From: Adiantum capillus-veneris
Taxonomy: Eukaryota; Streptophyta; Polypodiopsida; Polypodiales; Pteridaceae
Assembly: GCA_014529385.2 (NCBI GenBank)
Contig: CM043964.1
Coordinates: 596,997 to 660,996 of the forward strand
Reading direction: 5' to 3'
DNA length: 64,000 nucleotides
The number at the start of each line of letters is the position of its first letter. Within the stretch, counting starts at the first letter, position 1. Positions 36,609 to 49,605 of this stretch are shown piece after piece. The notes beneath the pieces are model-generated. The model saw only the letters and a program-made list of their open reading frames with translations. It had not been told where the DNA came from and ran no database searches. The translations under genes and the position numbers were made by a program.

Positions 36609-37480
36609 TCATGTACATCTGAGATCAGTAATAGGCTGATCTATAACATTTTCGGAAACCCCCATAGGCTGTACATTTGCCTCATTGGAATTTACATTCG
36701 AGCTTCTACCACTGAAAAGAGGCAACAAAGTGTCATAAATGTCATATGAGCTTACATTATTGTCTCTAGTACATGACAACAAGGGCTGAACAGAATCTTC
36801 CACAAACACTACATCTCGTGAAACCAGAAAACACTTTGTTTGCGGATGATATAACGTGTAACCTTTGCTTTCAGCACTATAACCAACAAAAATACATTTG
36901 ACAGCCTTATCATCCAATTTTCTGCGCTGCACTTGTGGCACTAAATCGTAAGCCAAATATCCAAAAACACGCATGTGCTCAATAAATGGCTTTCTATCAT
37001 GCCATGCTTCATATGGAGTTATAAACTGCAAAGCTTTTGTAGGAAATCTGTTGAGTACATAAATGGCACACATGATGGCCTCAAGCCAAAAAGAATGCGG
37101 CAAAGCTTGACTTTTGACTATACATCGTGCCATTTTCGTAAGTGACCTTTTTTCCTCTCAGCAACACCATTTTGTTGAGGCGTATAGGGAAATGTACATT
37201 GGTGTTTTATCCCACGACCAGCCAAAAATGCATTAAATTCATGAGACATATACTCCCCCCCTCAATCGGAACGGAGGGTGCCCATAGTACATTTCGATAC
37301 ATTTTCAACCATAGCCAGAAATTGTTTGAAGCACATAAAAACTTTGGACTTTGCGTTAAGCAAAATTACCCATGCATGCCTAGAGTAATCATCAATGAAA
37401 GTCACGAAGTACAGGTAATTGCCCAAGGATGGAGTTTGCATGGGCACATAAACATCACTATGCACAAGCTACAACCTGCA
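36609..37480 (-). pseudogene. Ty1/copia integrase
   Basis: First Asp in HSDVYVPM, FIDDYSRHAW, second Asp in TLRSDRGGEY, Glu in [10 protein letters not shown], then [26 protein letters not shown]-like VFGYLAYD and KCIFVGYSAESKGYTLY. One frameshift near 37140. The DDE set can be read, so decay is moderate. Confidence 0.92.
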
Positions 37481-38008
37481 TGTGGCCCTAACTGAACCAT
37501 CCTTTGGAAACTTAGAACGCTGCATTTTACCCAAAATACAGCCTTCAAAAAAATGTTTGACAGGTGCTTCAAGAGGCGGCAAAGAAGCAACCATATCAGA
37601 TTTTTGCAAACGCAGCAAACTGGCAACATTCAGATGCCCAAAACGTGCATGCCAAAGTTTTGCATTTAAATAGCCCTTGAATCTGCAACTGCATTTGCAA
37701 AATTTTGTCCACACTTGTCATACAAAGTGAGCTTATACAGCCCACGACACAAAAGGCCATTGCAAATATTTGATCACCAAAACTGAGATCGTGAAGTGTA
37801 CATCTGTCATACACAAATTTGACTACAAGTCCAAGTCTAGCAAGTGCGGATACAGACAAAAGATTCTTCTTGATCCCAAGTACATAAAGTGCATCAACAA
37901 GTGTGAAAGAACTACCATTTGCAGTAGTAAGCACAATCTTTCCTACCCCCTGAATCGGATAAGAGGCATTGTTGGCACAAGTGACTGAATTTCCATGAGG
38001 GATAGACT
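37481..38008 (-). pseudogene. Ty1/copia protease C-terminus and GAG-pre-integrase
   Basis: DALYVLGIKKNLLSVSAL is the second half of copia protease; LWHARFGHLNVASLLRLQK and FEGCILGKMQRSKF form the His/Cys zinc region before integrase. The sequence stops matching at 38008-38016, where the hAT element is inserted; the protease active site lies beyond it at 45202-45270. Confidence 0.92.
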
Positions 38009-38149
38009 TGAGAGAGCCAAGGATTTAATATTTACGTAATTATGACAAATTTTGTGTGATCACAAGGTCTTATTGACACATTTACATGATTACACTAAAC
38101 ATAATCACAAAGAATCTGGTTAAGGGCGACCTGCAGACCCACTAAATTC

Positions 38150-38280
38150 TCGTCGGGCTTTTTTAGGCCCGCCGGATTTTTCCATTTTTTCTACGGACCC
38201 GTTGAGAATACGAAAAAGCCCGATGGCCTCGCAGAATTATATATATGCGGGCTCGATTGGGCCCGTTGGGTTATTTCTTG
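38150..38280. repeat. hAT left subterminal GC repeats
   Basis: Repeated GCCCG/CGGGC-containing words around short A/T runs, mirrored at 44935-45070. Confidence 0.65.
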
Positions 38281-38292
38281 CTTTCATCTTCT

Positions 38293-38442
<150 letters not shown>

Positions 38443-38699
38443 ACCACCTTTGCAGGTACATCGAGAGGAGAGAGGAGAGAGGGAGAGAGGTGGTCGTGTG
38501 GGAGCGTGCTCTGCGTCGCAGAGCACGGCAACAAAACAGAGTACCTCACCACATGATCGGGGTATGTGTTGTGTGTGTGTGAATGCGTTGTGTGGTAGTG
38601 TGCCTTTTGTCGTATTGCGTGGCAGTAATAAGGTACCTTACCACACAATGAGAGTGTGTGTGTAAGCTGTTCTACGGAATAGTGCTTATCACGGGGCAT

Positions 38700-39100
38700 C
38701 ACCTCGGTGACGCGGGGAAGATGGTGTCCTTGTGGTAAGTATTGGCTTACCGTCTGGGTACTACGTCAATAATGCGACGAATCTAGATCCTTATGGTAAG
38801 TCAACTTCCCTTCCCCTTACCCAAAAAACATATGGGCATCGATCGGTAACGCGGCTATATGATGTTCGTATGCAAGCTGTTGTTTCTCCTTAGATTCAGG
38901 CGACACTCGGTTGGCAACGCGGCTAATACAGTGTCGTTTGTTAGAAGCATCTATTTTTGCATAAATGTGGTGTTCAGGTTGTTAACCCGGCTGTACGAAC
39001 GTCATATAATTTGTATGTGCATGTGCAGTTAATTTTTTAAGTATTAAGAATATAAAATACTTGGTCAGTAACGCGGTGTGAAGAGTATTTCATAAATGTA
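38700..39100. repeat. Spaced ACGCGG motif series
   Basis: Variants of GGT-x-ACGCGG occur near 38704, 38848, 38910, 38975 (ACCCGG) and 39063, followed in several cases by CTA and a GT-rich word. They lie just inside the hAT end, so they may be degenerate subterminal repeats. Confidence 0.6.
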
Positions 39101-39189
39101 TGAATTGTTTGATTTTGTTGTTTTTAATTGTCCATTTGAAATTATATACTAGCTAGTCGTATTAAAAAAGAATACTTTATTCATCAATC

Positions 39190-39480
39190 ATCGCTATTTT
39201 AAATTCTCCATTAATATAAATTATATGCAAAAAAGTATTTACACACAAATTGCATGTTAAATATTCTTTTTTTATCTTTTTAAAGGACCTCAAGCATTAT
39301 CACTATTTTTTATGCTTCATTTACATAAATTCCCTGTAAAAAAGAATTTGTACACAATTTGCATGTTAAATATTCTTTTGTATCTTTTTAAAGAGCATCA
39401 ATTATGATCGTTTTTTTTAGTGCTACATTTACATAAATTCTATGTAAAAAAGTGTATGAACACAATTTGCTAGTCCAATT
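39190..39480. repeat. AT-rich tandem repeat, ~115-bp unit
   Basis: Units containing TACATAAATTC-xx-TGTAAAAAAG, ACACAATTTGCATGTTAAATATTC and TATCTTTTTAAAG occur 2.5-3 times. Confidence 0.85.
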
Positions 39481-39782
39481 TGTATACTTCCAATGTTTTA
39501 AATGTTTTTGAAGTTTTTAAGTTGGTGTGTGCTTTGTTTGAACTAGTATGTGTGCACGGAGAAAAATATAATTTAAAAATTCAATATATGTTGAAATGTG
39601 CCAGACTGTTAACATGTATTGTTTGATCTGAATTAAGTTCTTATAAACCACTTGTTTGATCTGCATTTTATACGTGTAACAGATTGCAATTTTAAGTGAA
39701 GATTGTTTTCAATTTTTATCAATATTTCTTTGCACATTTCTTAAAGTCTTCAAGTGGTGGTTAAGGGTTTGCTTGAAATAGT

Positions 39783-41270
39783 GTGAGAGTGTTACTGTCA
39801 TTCGCAACCATGAATTTGTATTTGATATGTTGTGTTTTATTGTCCAGTGCAAATATGACGCCAGATCAAAAGAAAAGTATTATGCGTGCCATTTGTAAAG
39901 AATGTATTTTGGCAATCTCATCATGTGCAGATGATCGCATACAACAGATTAGTGAAAGCGATCTCTTCATCAAAGACCTCACTAGCATTATATGGGAGAA
40001 CACAGAGTGCAGGTTGCAAATTGAAGGCCAATACAAGTTGTTGATTCCAACAGGGATTTAAAAATTTGACCCCCACCACAAGGTTAGGACAGTGTTGGGC
40101 AATATGAAAGTATGTTGCAGAGACTTAAAAGAAGATATCCCACCTGCCTTGCGACATGTCAAAATTAGAGCTCTGGTGATTGTGGGAAGAACAAAAGGTA
40201 TAGATGAAGCGTGTGAAAGTTTCGGACCAGGCAGCCTTACCCAAGAGATTGAATATGGTCCAAGATGCGCAAGCAGCTTTGGGAGGTTGATCCGATTCCA
40301 ATGGCACCGGCACAATCATGCGCACGGCTTTGAATGCAAAGTGCACTCATCTTTTCGGCATCCCTCATGAAGCTTTGGTAGAAGGTATGAGGATTGGAGC
40401 AGGCTCCTTCGGTGTGTGCACATTGTACACCATCAAAGATATCTCTTTTTTCCCAAACCACATTACATATGTGAGAAAATTTAGACAAATCAAGGAATGC
40501 AAGCGCTTCACCCCTCCATTGTAAGGTGCATTGGGTTTACTACCGAAGCTCCTTGGATCACAATATTCCCATACTAAAATGGGGGTATCGTGGGCGACAT
40601 GATGTACCGCTTACCATTCGCTCACGGATTGTTCAGATGACACATGCACAGGCTACAACATGGATGGAGGTCATTGCTTGTAGCAAATCTTCCTATACAA
40701 GAGATAGACACGGTGCGGATCAAAGCAATGATCGAGCAGATGGCAGCCATTTGTCACATCTTAATCGACGGCGTTGCGGCTGCCCACTTGGCCGGTATAG
40801 TCCAAAATGACCTGCACCGGTTCAACATAATGTTGGACTTTACTCTCGCCAATAAACCCCACATCGGCATCATTGATTGGGGTATGATGCTGAGAACACC
40901 AGCTTAGCGTGCAGTAATTAATTATCTGCATCCAAGCGCACAGTCGGACTCTACAATTTTGGATGCACAGAGAGCAGGGAATGTCGAGATGGCTAAGTGA
41001 CCATGTATTGCTCCCGAACTATACAATCCACAGTGCACAGATGCATACACAAAAGCAAGAGACATCTATGCATTGGGCTACCTATTCGGCATGCTGACAG
41101 ATTTTTGGAGTGCAGCCAGAAAAGTTTATTTTCTAGAAGAAAATTTTCACCACTCAGACGAAGATGTTATCAGGGCTATTCGAATTAAAATAGATTGTTG
41201 GATGAAGTTAAAAGAGCAGGAACAAAGAAGGAATGCTTCTGACGTGTTGATATTTTTCAAAGAACATTGA
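39783..41270 (+). pseudogene. Decayed protein kinase gene carried in the hAT element
   Basis: Motifs appear in kinase order over ~0.9 kb: Gly-loop IGAGSFGVC (40393-40419), catalytic loop NDLHRFN (Asp at ~40809), IIDWG at the DFG site (Asp at ~40875), APE in CIAPELYNP (~41005), then ARDIYALGYLF (~41065), the subdomain IX Asp. Pieces lie in different frames with stops, so it is not translatable as one protein; some breaks could be introns but no clean set of splice sites was found. An upstream open piece (39783-40061) may be the N-terminus. The H-R-D arginine is absent (QNDLH), as in some divergent kinases. Strand is opposite to the transposase. Confidence 0.75.
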
Positions 41271-41610
41271 AAGACACACCCTAACCCTATCCAACGTCCC
41301 CTTCTTGAACTTGCACCATCATTTTATCCGATATAAATATTTCTATGATATACATATGTCTTGTCCAGGGTATTCTATTTTTTATTGAAGTGTATTATCA
41401 GGTTTGAAGTGGTTTACCTAATTAAGTCAATTATCTTTAGTCATTTCAAATTTGTCACATTTCTTGTGGTTTGATTTAGTGGATTCCGCGGTCTTTTGTA
41501 GTGAACGAGAAGTTGCTGTATTCTGCATCTCTGAGACTGTTGAATCGTGAGAATATATATTTGCCAATGTAATTGAATATTTGTCTATCTGTTGATTGCA
41601 GCTCTAAGAG
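41271..41610. other. Spacer after the kinase-like gene
   Basis: AT-rich, no feature supported. Confidence 0.4.
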
Positions 41611-42430
41611 AAAATGGCCGATAAAGAACAAAATATTGGCACCCAATCACTGCCGAATGATAAAAACAAGCGGCTGTTAATGCATTTCAGTGCATGAAGT
41701 CTCTGGCACACGGCATGTCGGCACAACAAACGACGCGTACTGCTCGATGACTCTCAAAATGGGAAAATCCAAACCACATGCAATGGAAAGAGATCAATAA
41801 CGAAGTGACAAAGGACATGATCAAGACAATATGGCCATGTGAGGACGCAGAGATCAAGAAAGGAAGGTGGAAGGTTTCGAAGTGCAACCATGATGCGATC
41901 AAAGAAAACGCTGAGAGGATTTATTTGGAGGTTTATGGCCATCCCCTTCACAATGCAGATTGTGCGCTATATTTTGCAAAAATGTTATATGTTCAGTTAG
42001 TGCAACAACGACTAGTAGTCTTCTCGTCAAAGGAGACAATCGTTGCCACTCATGATTTAAGGGAGAGTTGTGTCAGTTGCACCCGAGATGATCTGGCATT
42101 GATAGTGGAAGGTTCCGACCTACAATTAAAGAGAGAGAAGGATATTTAAACGACACAGTTGGCAGAGAAAGATGCAGAAATAACACGGATTTCTATAGCC
42201 ACCCAGACACCCCAACCCTCACAAGTCCGGATGGAGAAAAGCATTCACCGCTTAAGCTAGGACGTACAAAATCTGACATAGCAAGTGAATCCAACATCTG
42301 TACAAGGGACACACATCAACCACCTTGTCATGCATCCAGATTTGGTCCCCTCGTCTACTTCAGATGCATCCTCATCTTTCCAATGTCCAGTTTGCTACAA
42401 GAATTTTGATGGATAGAGTGGATATTAAAC
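41611..42430 (+). pseudogene. Unidentified plus-strand reading frame in the hAT element
   Basis: A clear open stretch (41778-42149, 123 codons from an ATG) is preceded by broken frame from a possible ATG at 41611 and followed in frame, after one stop, by sequence ending near 42415 in FQCPVCYKNFDG, a Cys-x-x-Cys start of a zinc-finger-like unit. I do not recognise the family. Lys/Glu-rich, with a Cys pair CVSC. Same strand as the kinase relic, 340 bp downstream, so it may be part of the same captured segment. Confidence 0.45.
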
Positions 42431-42810
42431 ATTGACATGTGGTCATTATTATCATTTAGTTTGTCTAATTCATTTAATGCAAAATAGTAGTTGATGTGCA
42501 ATCTGTTCACAAGATATTCCACAAGGAATATATATTATGTTTGGCATGGAAAACGAGTATAAATTCAAGCAAGCCCGCCAAGATACCCCCAGCACAATTA
42601 GAAATCTATTTGATGAGCAAGATGCCGCTCCAGAGCAACACAATTGAGATCGACAAACTATTTACTATCGCGAATATGAAGCATTGTAATTACTCAAAAC
42701 ACATTTGAATACAAGGTCTTTTACAATGGTTTTTGACATTTACTCGTTCTACTCTCAAGCTATATTGAATCTGTTGAGTTGTTATCTCGTTCTGAGTCTG
42801 AGTGTTGTAG

Positions 42811-43047
42811 TTATCCTTGTAATTCAACCTCCACATCTATTATCAAATTCTCTTCTATTTCATCTACACTGCATTGAGATACACCAACATTGAACTCTTC
42901 TTCATCTTCGTTTTGACAATCATACAACCAAGTTGGCATTTTCTCCTCGTAGCAAGCACTATCTTTTTGTTGCAAAACATATACACTAATTTTTATGTTG
43001 TCTGCTAATAGTCTGTTACGAATAGTGTTGTGAACATACTTATACAT
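42811..43047 (-). pseudogene. hAT transposase C-terminal remnant
   Basis: HNTIRNRLLADNIKISVYV resembles the conserved end of the hAT dimerisation region, and an acidic tail follows. It begins 12 bp after the DUF659 piece ends, so several hundred codons between them are missing. Confidence 0.65.
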
Positions 43048-43059
43048 ACTTGTGGATGA

Positions 43060-43341
43060 CTACTTGAACGACATTTCAACACCAATTTCTTGAATTACAT
43101 TAATCAAGACCTCAAAAATATATTTTCCACTTTTAATTACACCAGAACTATCAATCACCTTTATAAATGTTTCTCCCCTTGGACAAACCAGCATTACATT
43201 GATCAGTGGTCTTATTTGAACATTTGACCAGCCATCACTCACAATCGTACATCCTGAAAGCGAAATATTCCCAAGTATTATTTTGCCAACACGCTCTTTG
43301 ACTTCGATGTAACATTTGTCCAAGAAAACATTTCTTATCAT
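43060..43341 (-). pseudogene. hAT transposase DUF659 piece
   Basis: GCTIVSDGWSNVQIRPLINV, then SSGVIKSGKYIFEVL: the DUF659 block with the first catalytic Asp of the RNase H-like fold (SDGW). Open for 93 codons, then lost. Confidence 0.88.
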
Positions 43342-43401
43342 GTGATAAGAAGGAGCTGAAAATCCTGGACGAAACTCACCAATTTTCTTCCAAGCAACCT
43401 T

Positions 43402-43986
43402 CTAATGATTGTTGTCTACCATGACCAAAGCACTTCCAGTAAAGAATATTGCTTTGGCGAGTGCAGTTTGTGATTCTTCTAGAGACTGCAATCGAAATCT
43501 TTGATGTAATGATTTTTGACGCATTTGACTAATTTGACCTTCATTGTAATGCTTAAAAGGAACACTGCCTGGAATTTCCTCTCCTTGTGCAGGTTGTTCT
43601 CCAAGGTTAGTTGGTGTCACTACAAGATCTACAGAGTTAATATTTGGCTCTGAGAACTCTTGACTCGAAGCCACAGAGATATATATTTGTTGTCTCTTGC
43701 CACCCTTTTTGGCGAGCTCTTCTCTCAAACGCTTTGCAACTGTAGGTGCTTGAGGATGTTCACATTTCTTACAACTCTTTTTTACGCTACCCAGAAAATG
43801 ATCCCTAATACGTGGTGCACCGCCTAATTTTGTTGTGTGACAAAATTTACATTGCCACTCCATATATCGATCGCATATGTTGTGAGCATAATCCCACTCT
43901 TTGCGAGGAGCTTTTTTACTCTTTGGCTTCTTCGTACCACTTGTGCCCACATTTTGCTCCATTGCTTTTAAATTAAAACTGAACAC
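43402..43986 (-). pseudogene. hAT transposase N-terminus with BED zinc finger
   Basis: 194 codons from ATG. Residues ~30-75 are a BED finger: aromatic W-DYAH, WQCKFC, RIRDHFLG, CKKC. The rest is linker. A stop near 43402 separates it from DUF659, though the sequence between (43342-43401) reads on in another frame. The element lacks a working transposase. Confidence 0.88.
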
Positions 43987-45193
43987 AAAAGAACCAGATG
44001 TTCAGTTTTTGAAACATTTTTCTTATTTTCAATATATATTAAATTTTAAAAACCATTCAATATAAAAGTAACCATGATGCACAATAGGAGATTTTCAATG
44101 CACGCTAGTCGATCCACATATCGATCACCTATACTGTGAGCAACCATACACATTGCAATGCAGTCTATACATGGCATATTAACTATAACAATGCTATGAA
44201 TCTCTCTATGCAATTATTATTATAATGATTATTTATATGTCCACTTTGATTTGCAAACAATAAGACACATCTAATTTCAATTGCTACAAAAAAACAAACG
44301 AAAGCAATAAAATATATGATTGGTCATTTCATGCACTAATAATCTATCGTAATACATAATGCAGTCTCTGTATAAACCAATGCATGAACTCACGAAAATA
44401 AATATTCAATATAATCACTCAATTGAGGACTCCTTACACCCAGTGAAGGATTGTAGCCCACCCATGCAACCAATTCAATATATAAAAGCTATTTTAACCT
44501 AATTAAGGATTATAGCTCTTATATTGTGGAGTGACAAGTGTAAATCAACTCAAATTCAAGACTTCAAGGATCTTTATATGCCCAGTACACTAGTATAGGA
44601 CATCCAATCCTTGACTATCGACTCGTCATTTACATATGCTCATCTTCTAAAACCAATTACAACCCACATTTGGACCAATGGCTTCTTCCCAATGAGCATG
44701 AATCTCCAATTTTTCAGTCATTTTGATTTCGTACCTTTATGTCGGTAAACGAATTAAAATTTTTTAGAAGTGGTTACCGAATTAAGAATCACGTTTGGCC
44801 CAAAAAAAGGACCTGTGACTCTATAACCTTAGGTCAATTCACAAGGAGATGACTATACTCGACACTCAGATACACTCCCCAAGGATTTGCCTAGCTAAAA
44901 GACCGCGGTTAGCACATTGTTTACTATATATAATTATTCCCGCCGGGCTTTTTCATTTTCCCGACAGGCCCGTCGGGCTATTACATATATCCGGCGGGCC
45001 CGTCGGGAAAACGAAAAGGCCTGGCAAGCCCCGCAGGAAAAAATGGAAAACGTAGAGGGCTAACCGGCTCTATAGGTTTTTGCAGGTCATAATCAAAGTC
45101 ATGTTAACAATTAACGTGATCACATGATTTTTTGTGTAAATACTAAAGTTATTGACGTAATCACCCGATTGTGATCACGTTAATGAAATCCCT
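43987..45193. other. hAT 5' noncoding end with GC subterminal repeats
   Basis: AT-rich to ~44930, then CCCGCCGGGC/CCCGTCGGG repeats (44940-45025) mirrored at the other end, then the AT-rich terminal ~120 bp. No gene. Confidence 0.65.
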
Positions 45194-45201
45194 GGAGAGA
45201 G

Positions 45202-45700
45202 GTGAACAATTCACAATGTGAGGTAATGTGCTTTGTAGCACCACTGTCGAAATACCACACATGTGAATCTGCAGCAAATTGACATGCATGCATTATGGAC
45301 AGTAAGATTGTAAGATCACTCTGCACTAAAAGCCCATTCTGCATCAACATCAGCATCAGAGCCTCCTTTCATAGAAGACTTAACAATGGCTGCATTTGTA
45401 GTGGAACTAGCATTTGCAGTGGAACCACCCTCTTTCTTCTTAGCCTCTTTGGCCTTCAACTTAGGACACTGCTTGATCAAGTGATCATTAGCTATACAAT
45501 AATGTCAACGCATCTTCTTTTTTCCCTTACCACCAGAGTTGCCAGCCGAAGTGTTGCCAGCAGAAGCATTGGGAACATAAGTTTTTCCACTCACAGTAGA
45601 ACCATAAGAAGTTGTTGCATTGCTATTACTGCCCTTTCTTTGAGAAGCAATAAAATCCTGTTCATTCTGAAAAAATTAGTGATCTCCCTATGTGAGTGTA
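45202..45700 (-). pseudogene. Ty1/copia gag C-terminus and protease active site
   Basis: WYFDSGATKHIT (45205-45250) is the copia protease catalytic D-S-G. Upstream on the minus strand (45440-45540) is a zinc knuckle HYCIANDHLIKQC with its first Cys codon replaced by a stop, then a basic, Ser/Asn-rich gag tail (45540-45650). The N-terminal two thirds of gag, the PBS and 5' LTR are missing to the right. Confidence 0.85.
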
Positions 45701-45714
45701 TCCTACTCTCTGGT

Positions 45715-46034
45715 CTCCTCAAGAGGCTCTCCCTGTGTCTACGTAGCTCCAATAAAAATATCCCAAGGCATCTCTGATCTTGATACCTCATAACTTTGAC
45801 CAATGGTCCAATACCCTCTTGGAACAGACAATGGAAACGACCTTGTACCTCATGGTAGACTGGGCAGTTACGGATGTGATGTAACTCTATCTCTGGCTCT
45901 ATATGGCGAGACATATGACAATTTAGTTGGCCACGCGCAAGAGGTAAGTGGACAGTAGTGCAACAAAGATGGTAATGTAGACGATGGCTTGAATTAGCTA
46001 TAATCCAATGAGCACTCCTCTCGAGATCCAGCAA
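45715..46034 (-). pseudogene. Zinc-finger reverse-transcriptase tail (non-LTR-like) fragment
   Basis: IEPEIELHHIRNCPVYHEVQ followed by GRFHCLFQ has the pattern of the zf-RVT-like C-terminus of plant non-LTR reverse transcriptases (Cys-x2-Cys, E-x-LHH, NCP-Y). CHMS has Ser at the second Cys position. The frame runs through to the copia gag tail at ~45700 without visible LTR structure, suggesting a junction of two different elements. Family assignment is by pattern only. Confidence 0.45.
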
Positions 46035-46498
46035 TATAATTTCTAGAGGCTTCCCAAAGAATTGAAACTGGACTAAAACAGTAGTGCACCAGCTTTGGCA
46101 AAGTTTCCAAGATGCTCAAAGCAAGACTCCAAAGGTGAAATTTTTAAAAAAGTCATCATAAATGTGTTGAATGTTAAAAATGTCTTGTGATTGAACACCT
46201 ACTACTGAGCAGTGAATAATGGATATGCAACATCTAAAATTCATCAATGCCAACACCGTCAAGGTAAGCATGTAGGCGCTTCCAGATTATGGAGCACTTA
46301 TACTAGAAGGAAAGGTTACTCTTTCACAACTTGTTGTCAGTTTGAGCGAGCTTCAAATAAAGTAATTTGTTTGTAATGCCCATTTACTGTAGAATACTAT
46401 GCTCCATTAGAAGTGTTGAGCCACATATAAGGTGAAAGATTTCGATCACAAAGCCTCTAAACTAGACAGGCAACTAGAGCCACTGGAGGGACATTGAC
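46035..46498. other. Unassigned sequence
   Basis: No coding frame, repeat or LTR terminus recognised. Confidence 0.4.
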
Positions 46499-47212
46499 TC
46501 TGAAAGGCCTAGGGAATTGCCTTTTAGATCCTCCCCCCCTACCTCCCTTTATATAGGTGTCTGGGCTCCTAGCCCTAGCCTTGGGATCCGCGTTCCACAT
46601 GCATTTCAGGCCCATGGCCTAGGTCTTTGACCTTCAAAGACCAACTACAACTTTGAGGTGAAAGAAATTAAACTTCAAAATTGCAAGCCGCTCGAAACCC
46701 GAATGTTAATCTTGGAAATTAAAAAATGCAATCTTGTCGTAACTCAAAGGAAACCGGCTTGGGTTTGATATTTAAGAGTCGACTCGTAGCCGGTATACTT
46801 TGAGATTCTAAGATTCAAACCGCAGGTATTTTGGATACACTGCAAAGAAAAATCCTTCGAATTGTTCAAAGCAGGTGATGCCCTTTGGGGGGAATCTCTA
46901 CTTAGGGGTTGCACTTTGGAGGGCTCTTTGGGGTGGCCCTGCTCATGGAAAACCTCATTGGCAAAGTTGACCACCCAATAGGGTTTTTGGAACCATATAA
47001 TGTGAAACAAGAGGGTTATGGAAGATGGGCAGCACGCAAGGTAAACCCATTCAGGGGGGCCTGCAGAGTCTAAATTAGGTGGCACTGTAGAGACAAAAAA
47101 TCAACACGAGGGCAAGGTGATCACATTTGATGCCATAGAGGGGTAATTTGAGGCAGGGTGCAAGTGGGTTCAATTGTGTGTAATGGTTGCTTCACACCGT
47201 GTTGCCCACCTC

Positions 47213-47245
<33 letters not shown>

Positions 47246-47514
47246 TAAGCCCGACTTCTCTTGCATGTCATGCAACCAAAAATGGAGTTGTCGAAACTTG
47301 GCTCTAATAGCCCAGTGAAAGGCCTAGGGAATTTCCTTTTGGATCCACCCCCTACCTCCCTTTATATAGGCCTCCTGGCTCCTAGCCCTAGCCCTAGGAT
47401 CCCTGTTCCACATGTAGTTCAGGCCCTTGGCCTAGGTCTGTGCCTCCTAGATGTGGCTCGTAGCCCATATGGCCCTTGGCCTTGGCTCGTAGCCCTAGGA
47501 CCCGTGTCTGATAG
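46499..47514 (-). mobile_element. Short non-autonomous LTR element related to the one at 13.8-19.5 kb
   Basis: Two copies starting TGAAAGGCCTAGGGAATT (46501-~46630 and 47315-~47512) share TACCTCCCTTTATATAGG and GGCTCCTAGCCCTAGCC and align with the 172-bp LTRs of the larger element. Left of the right copy a degraded PBS (TTGGCTCTAATAGCCC) gives minus orientation. The left copy is truncated. The ~690-bp interior has no gene; no clear target duplication. Confidence 0.6.
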
Positions 47515-48626
<1,112 letters not shown>

Positions 48627-49553
48627 TGTTGGCGGATACGCCGTGACGGACGTCAGCACAGCGAGAACTCACCTAACAAGATTTGTCAGCTGAGGATGAA
48701 GCTCAACCCGCAGGCGCGTGGAAGCAAGCATAGGGTGTCAACCTACACTTGACCGACTCTCAACTACTTCCTACAGAGGTTTCTACCCAATGTCTAAGCT
48801 ACAGCCTTCAGGAGTGCATAAGAGGCGATTTCCTACAACGCTTCAAAGAGCCAAATACCCATCAAACGTTCTCGAAATGCCACAAAACTTGAAGGAAACC
48901 CTATAAACACCAATAGGTTGCTCTCCCTAAGGTCCATGAACCAAAATCCCAACCCTAAACACCTGGTGCAAAATCACGTAGGATGTCTGGTTGAAATTTG
49001 CAGGTTGTCGTTTCCAAAAACTAAAGTGCCTAATGTGTAGCTCTACTCAATCGAAAGTGTGGATATGCTGAAATGCGAAAATGGATAACGTATGCTCATT
49101 GAATCACCAGATGTCGCTCGTGGGTCGAGTTCGCAAAACCAGACCGTACACCCGCAATGTAGGTATTGGCGTGTAGCTCTTGTCGGGGGCAAGACGTTGC
49201 ACTTCTTTGCACTCGATTCTGACCACCGGTGCACGCGTAGGGTCAAGATGAAACTCTCACTCTCTCTCGTACACAGTACGCTCACTCACACAGACATAAC
49301 TTTTTAAAAATGACAAAGGATTTTTTTGATTAAGGTTTAAAGTGGTATAAATACCTTACAATCTCAAACCCTAATGTTACAATTTAACCATCTACTCAAT
49401 CTAAATGTCAAAAATGGGATACAATCTGGAAGCTTCTGCAAGCCCCACTATTTACAAAGGTGAAATGTCGATTTTTCTCAATTAAATAATAATTACAAAA
49501 AATAATATTCTGCCAAGTAATCATTCTCCGTAGGGTGTGTCCAACCGCTAACA
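48627..49553 (-). repeat. 3' LTR of an unclassified element
   Basis: On the minus strand the segment begins TGTTAGCGG right after a polypurine tract and ends CCGCCAACA at 48627, giving matched termini and ~927 bp. A TATTTATACC box (minus) sits near 49345. A half copy of the palindrome found at 53.3-54.1 kb, CGTAGGATGTCT, lies at 48977-48988. The partner 5' LTR was not found. Confidence 0.65.
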
Positions 49554-49566
49554 CTCTCCCCTTCCT
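49554..49566 (-). other. Polypurine tract
   Basis: AGGAAGGGGAGAG on the minus strand, between the stop of the long reading frame (49606-49608) and the LTR. Confidence 0.75.
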
Positions 49567-49605
49567 AGTTCATGTCGTCCCTGACATGGCAGTAGAGCTG
49601 CTTCT

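Noticed and set aside
40058-40488. Minus-strand frames over the kinase relic
   Set aside because: The plus strand carries ordered kinase motifs; these are shadows.
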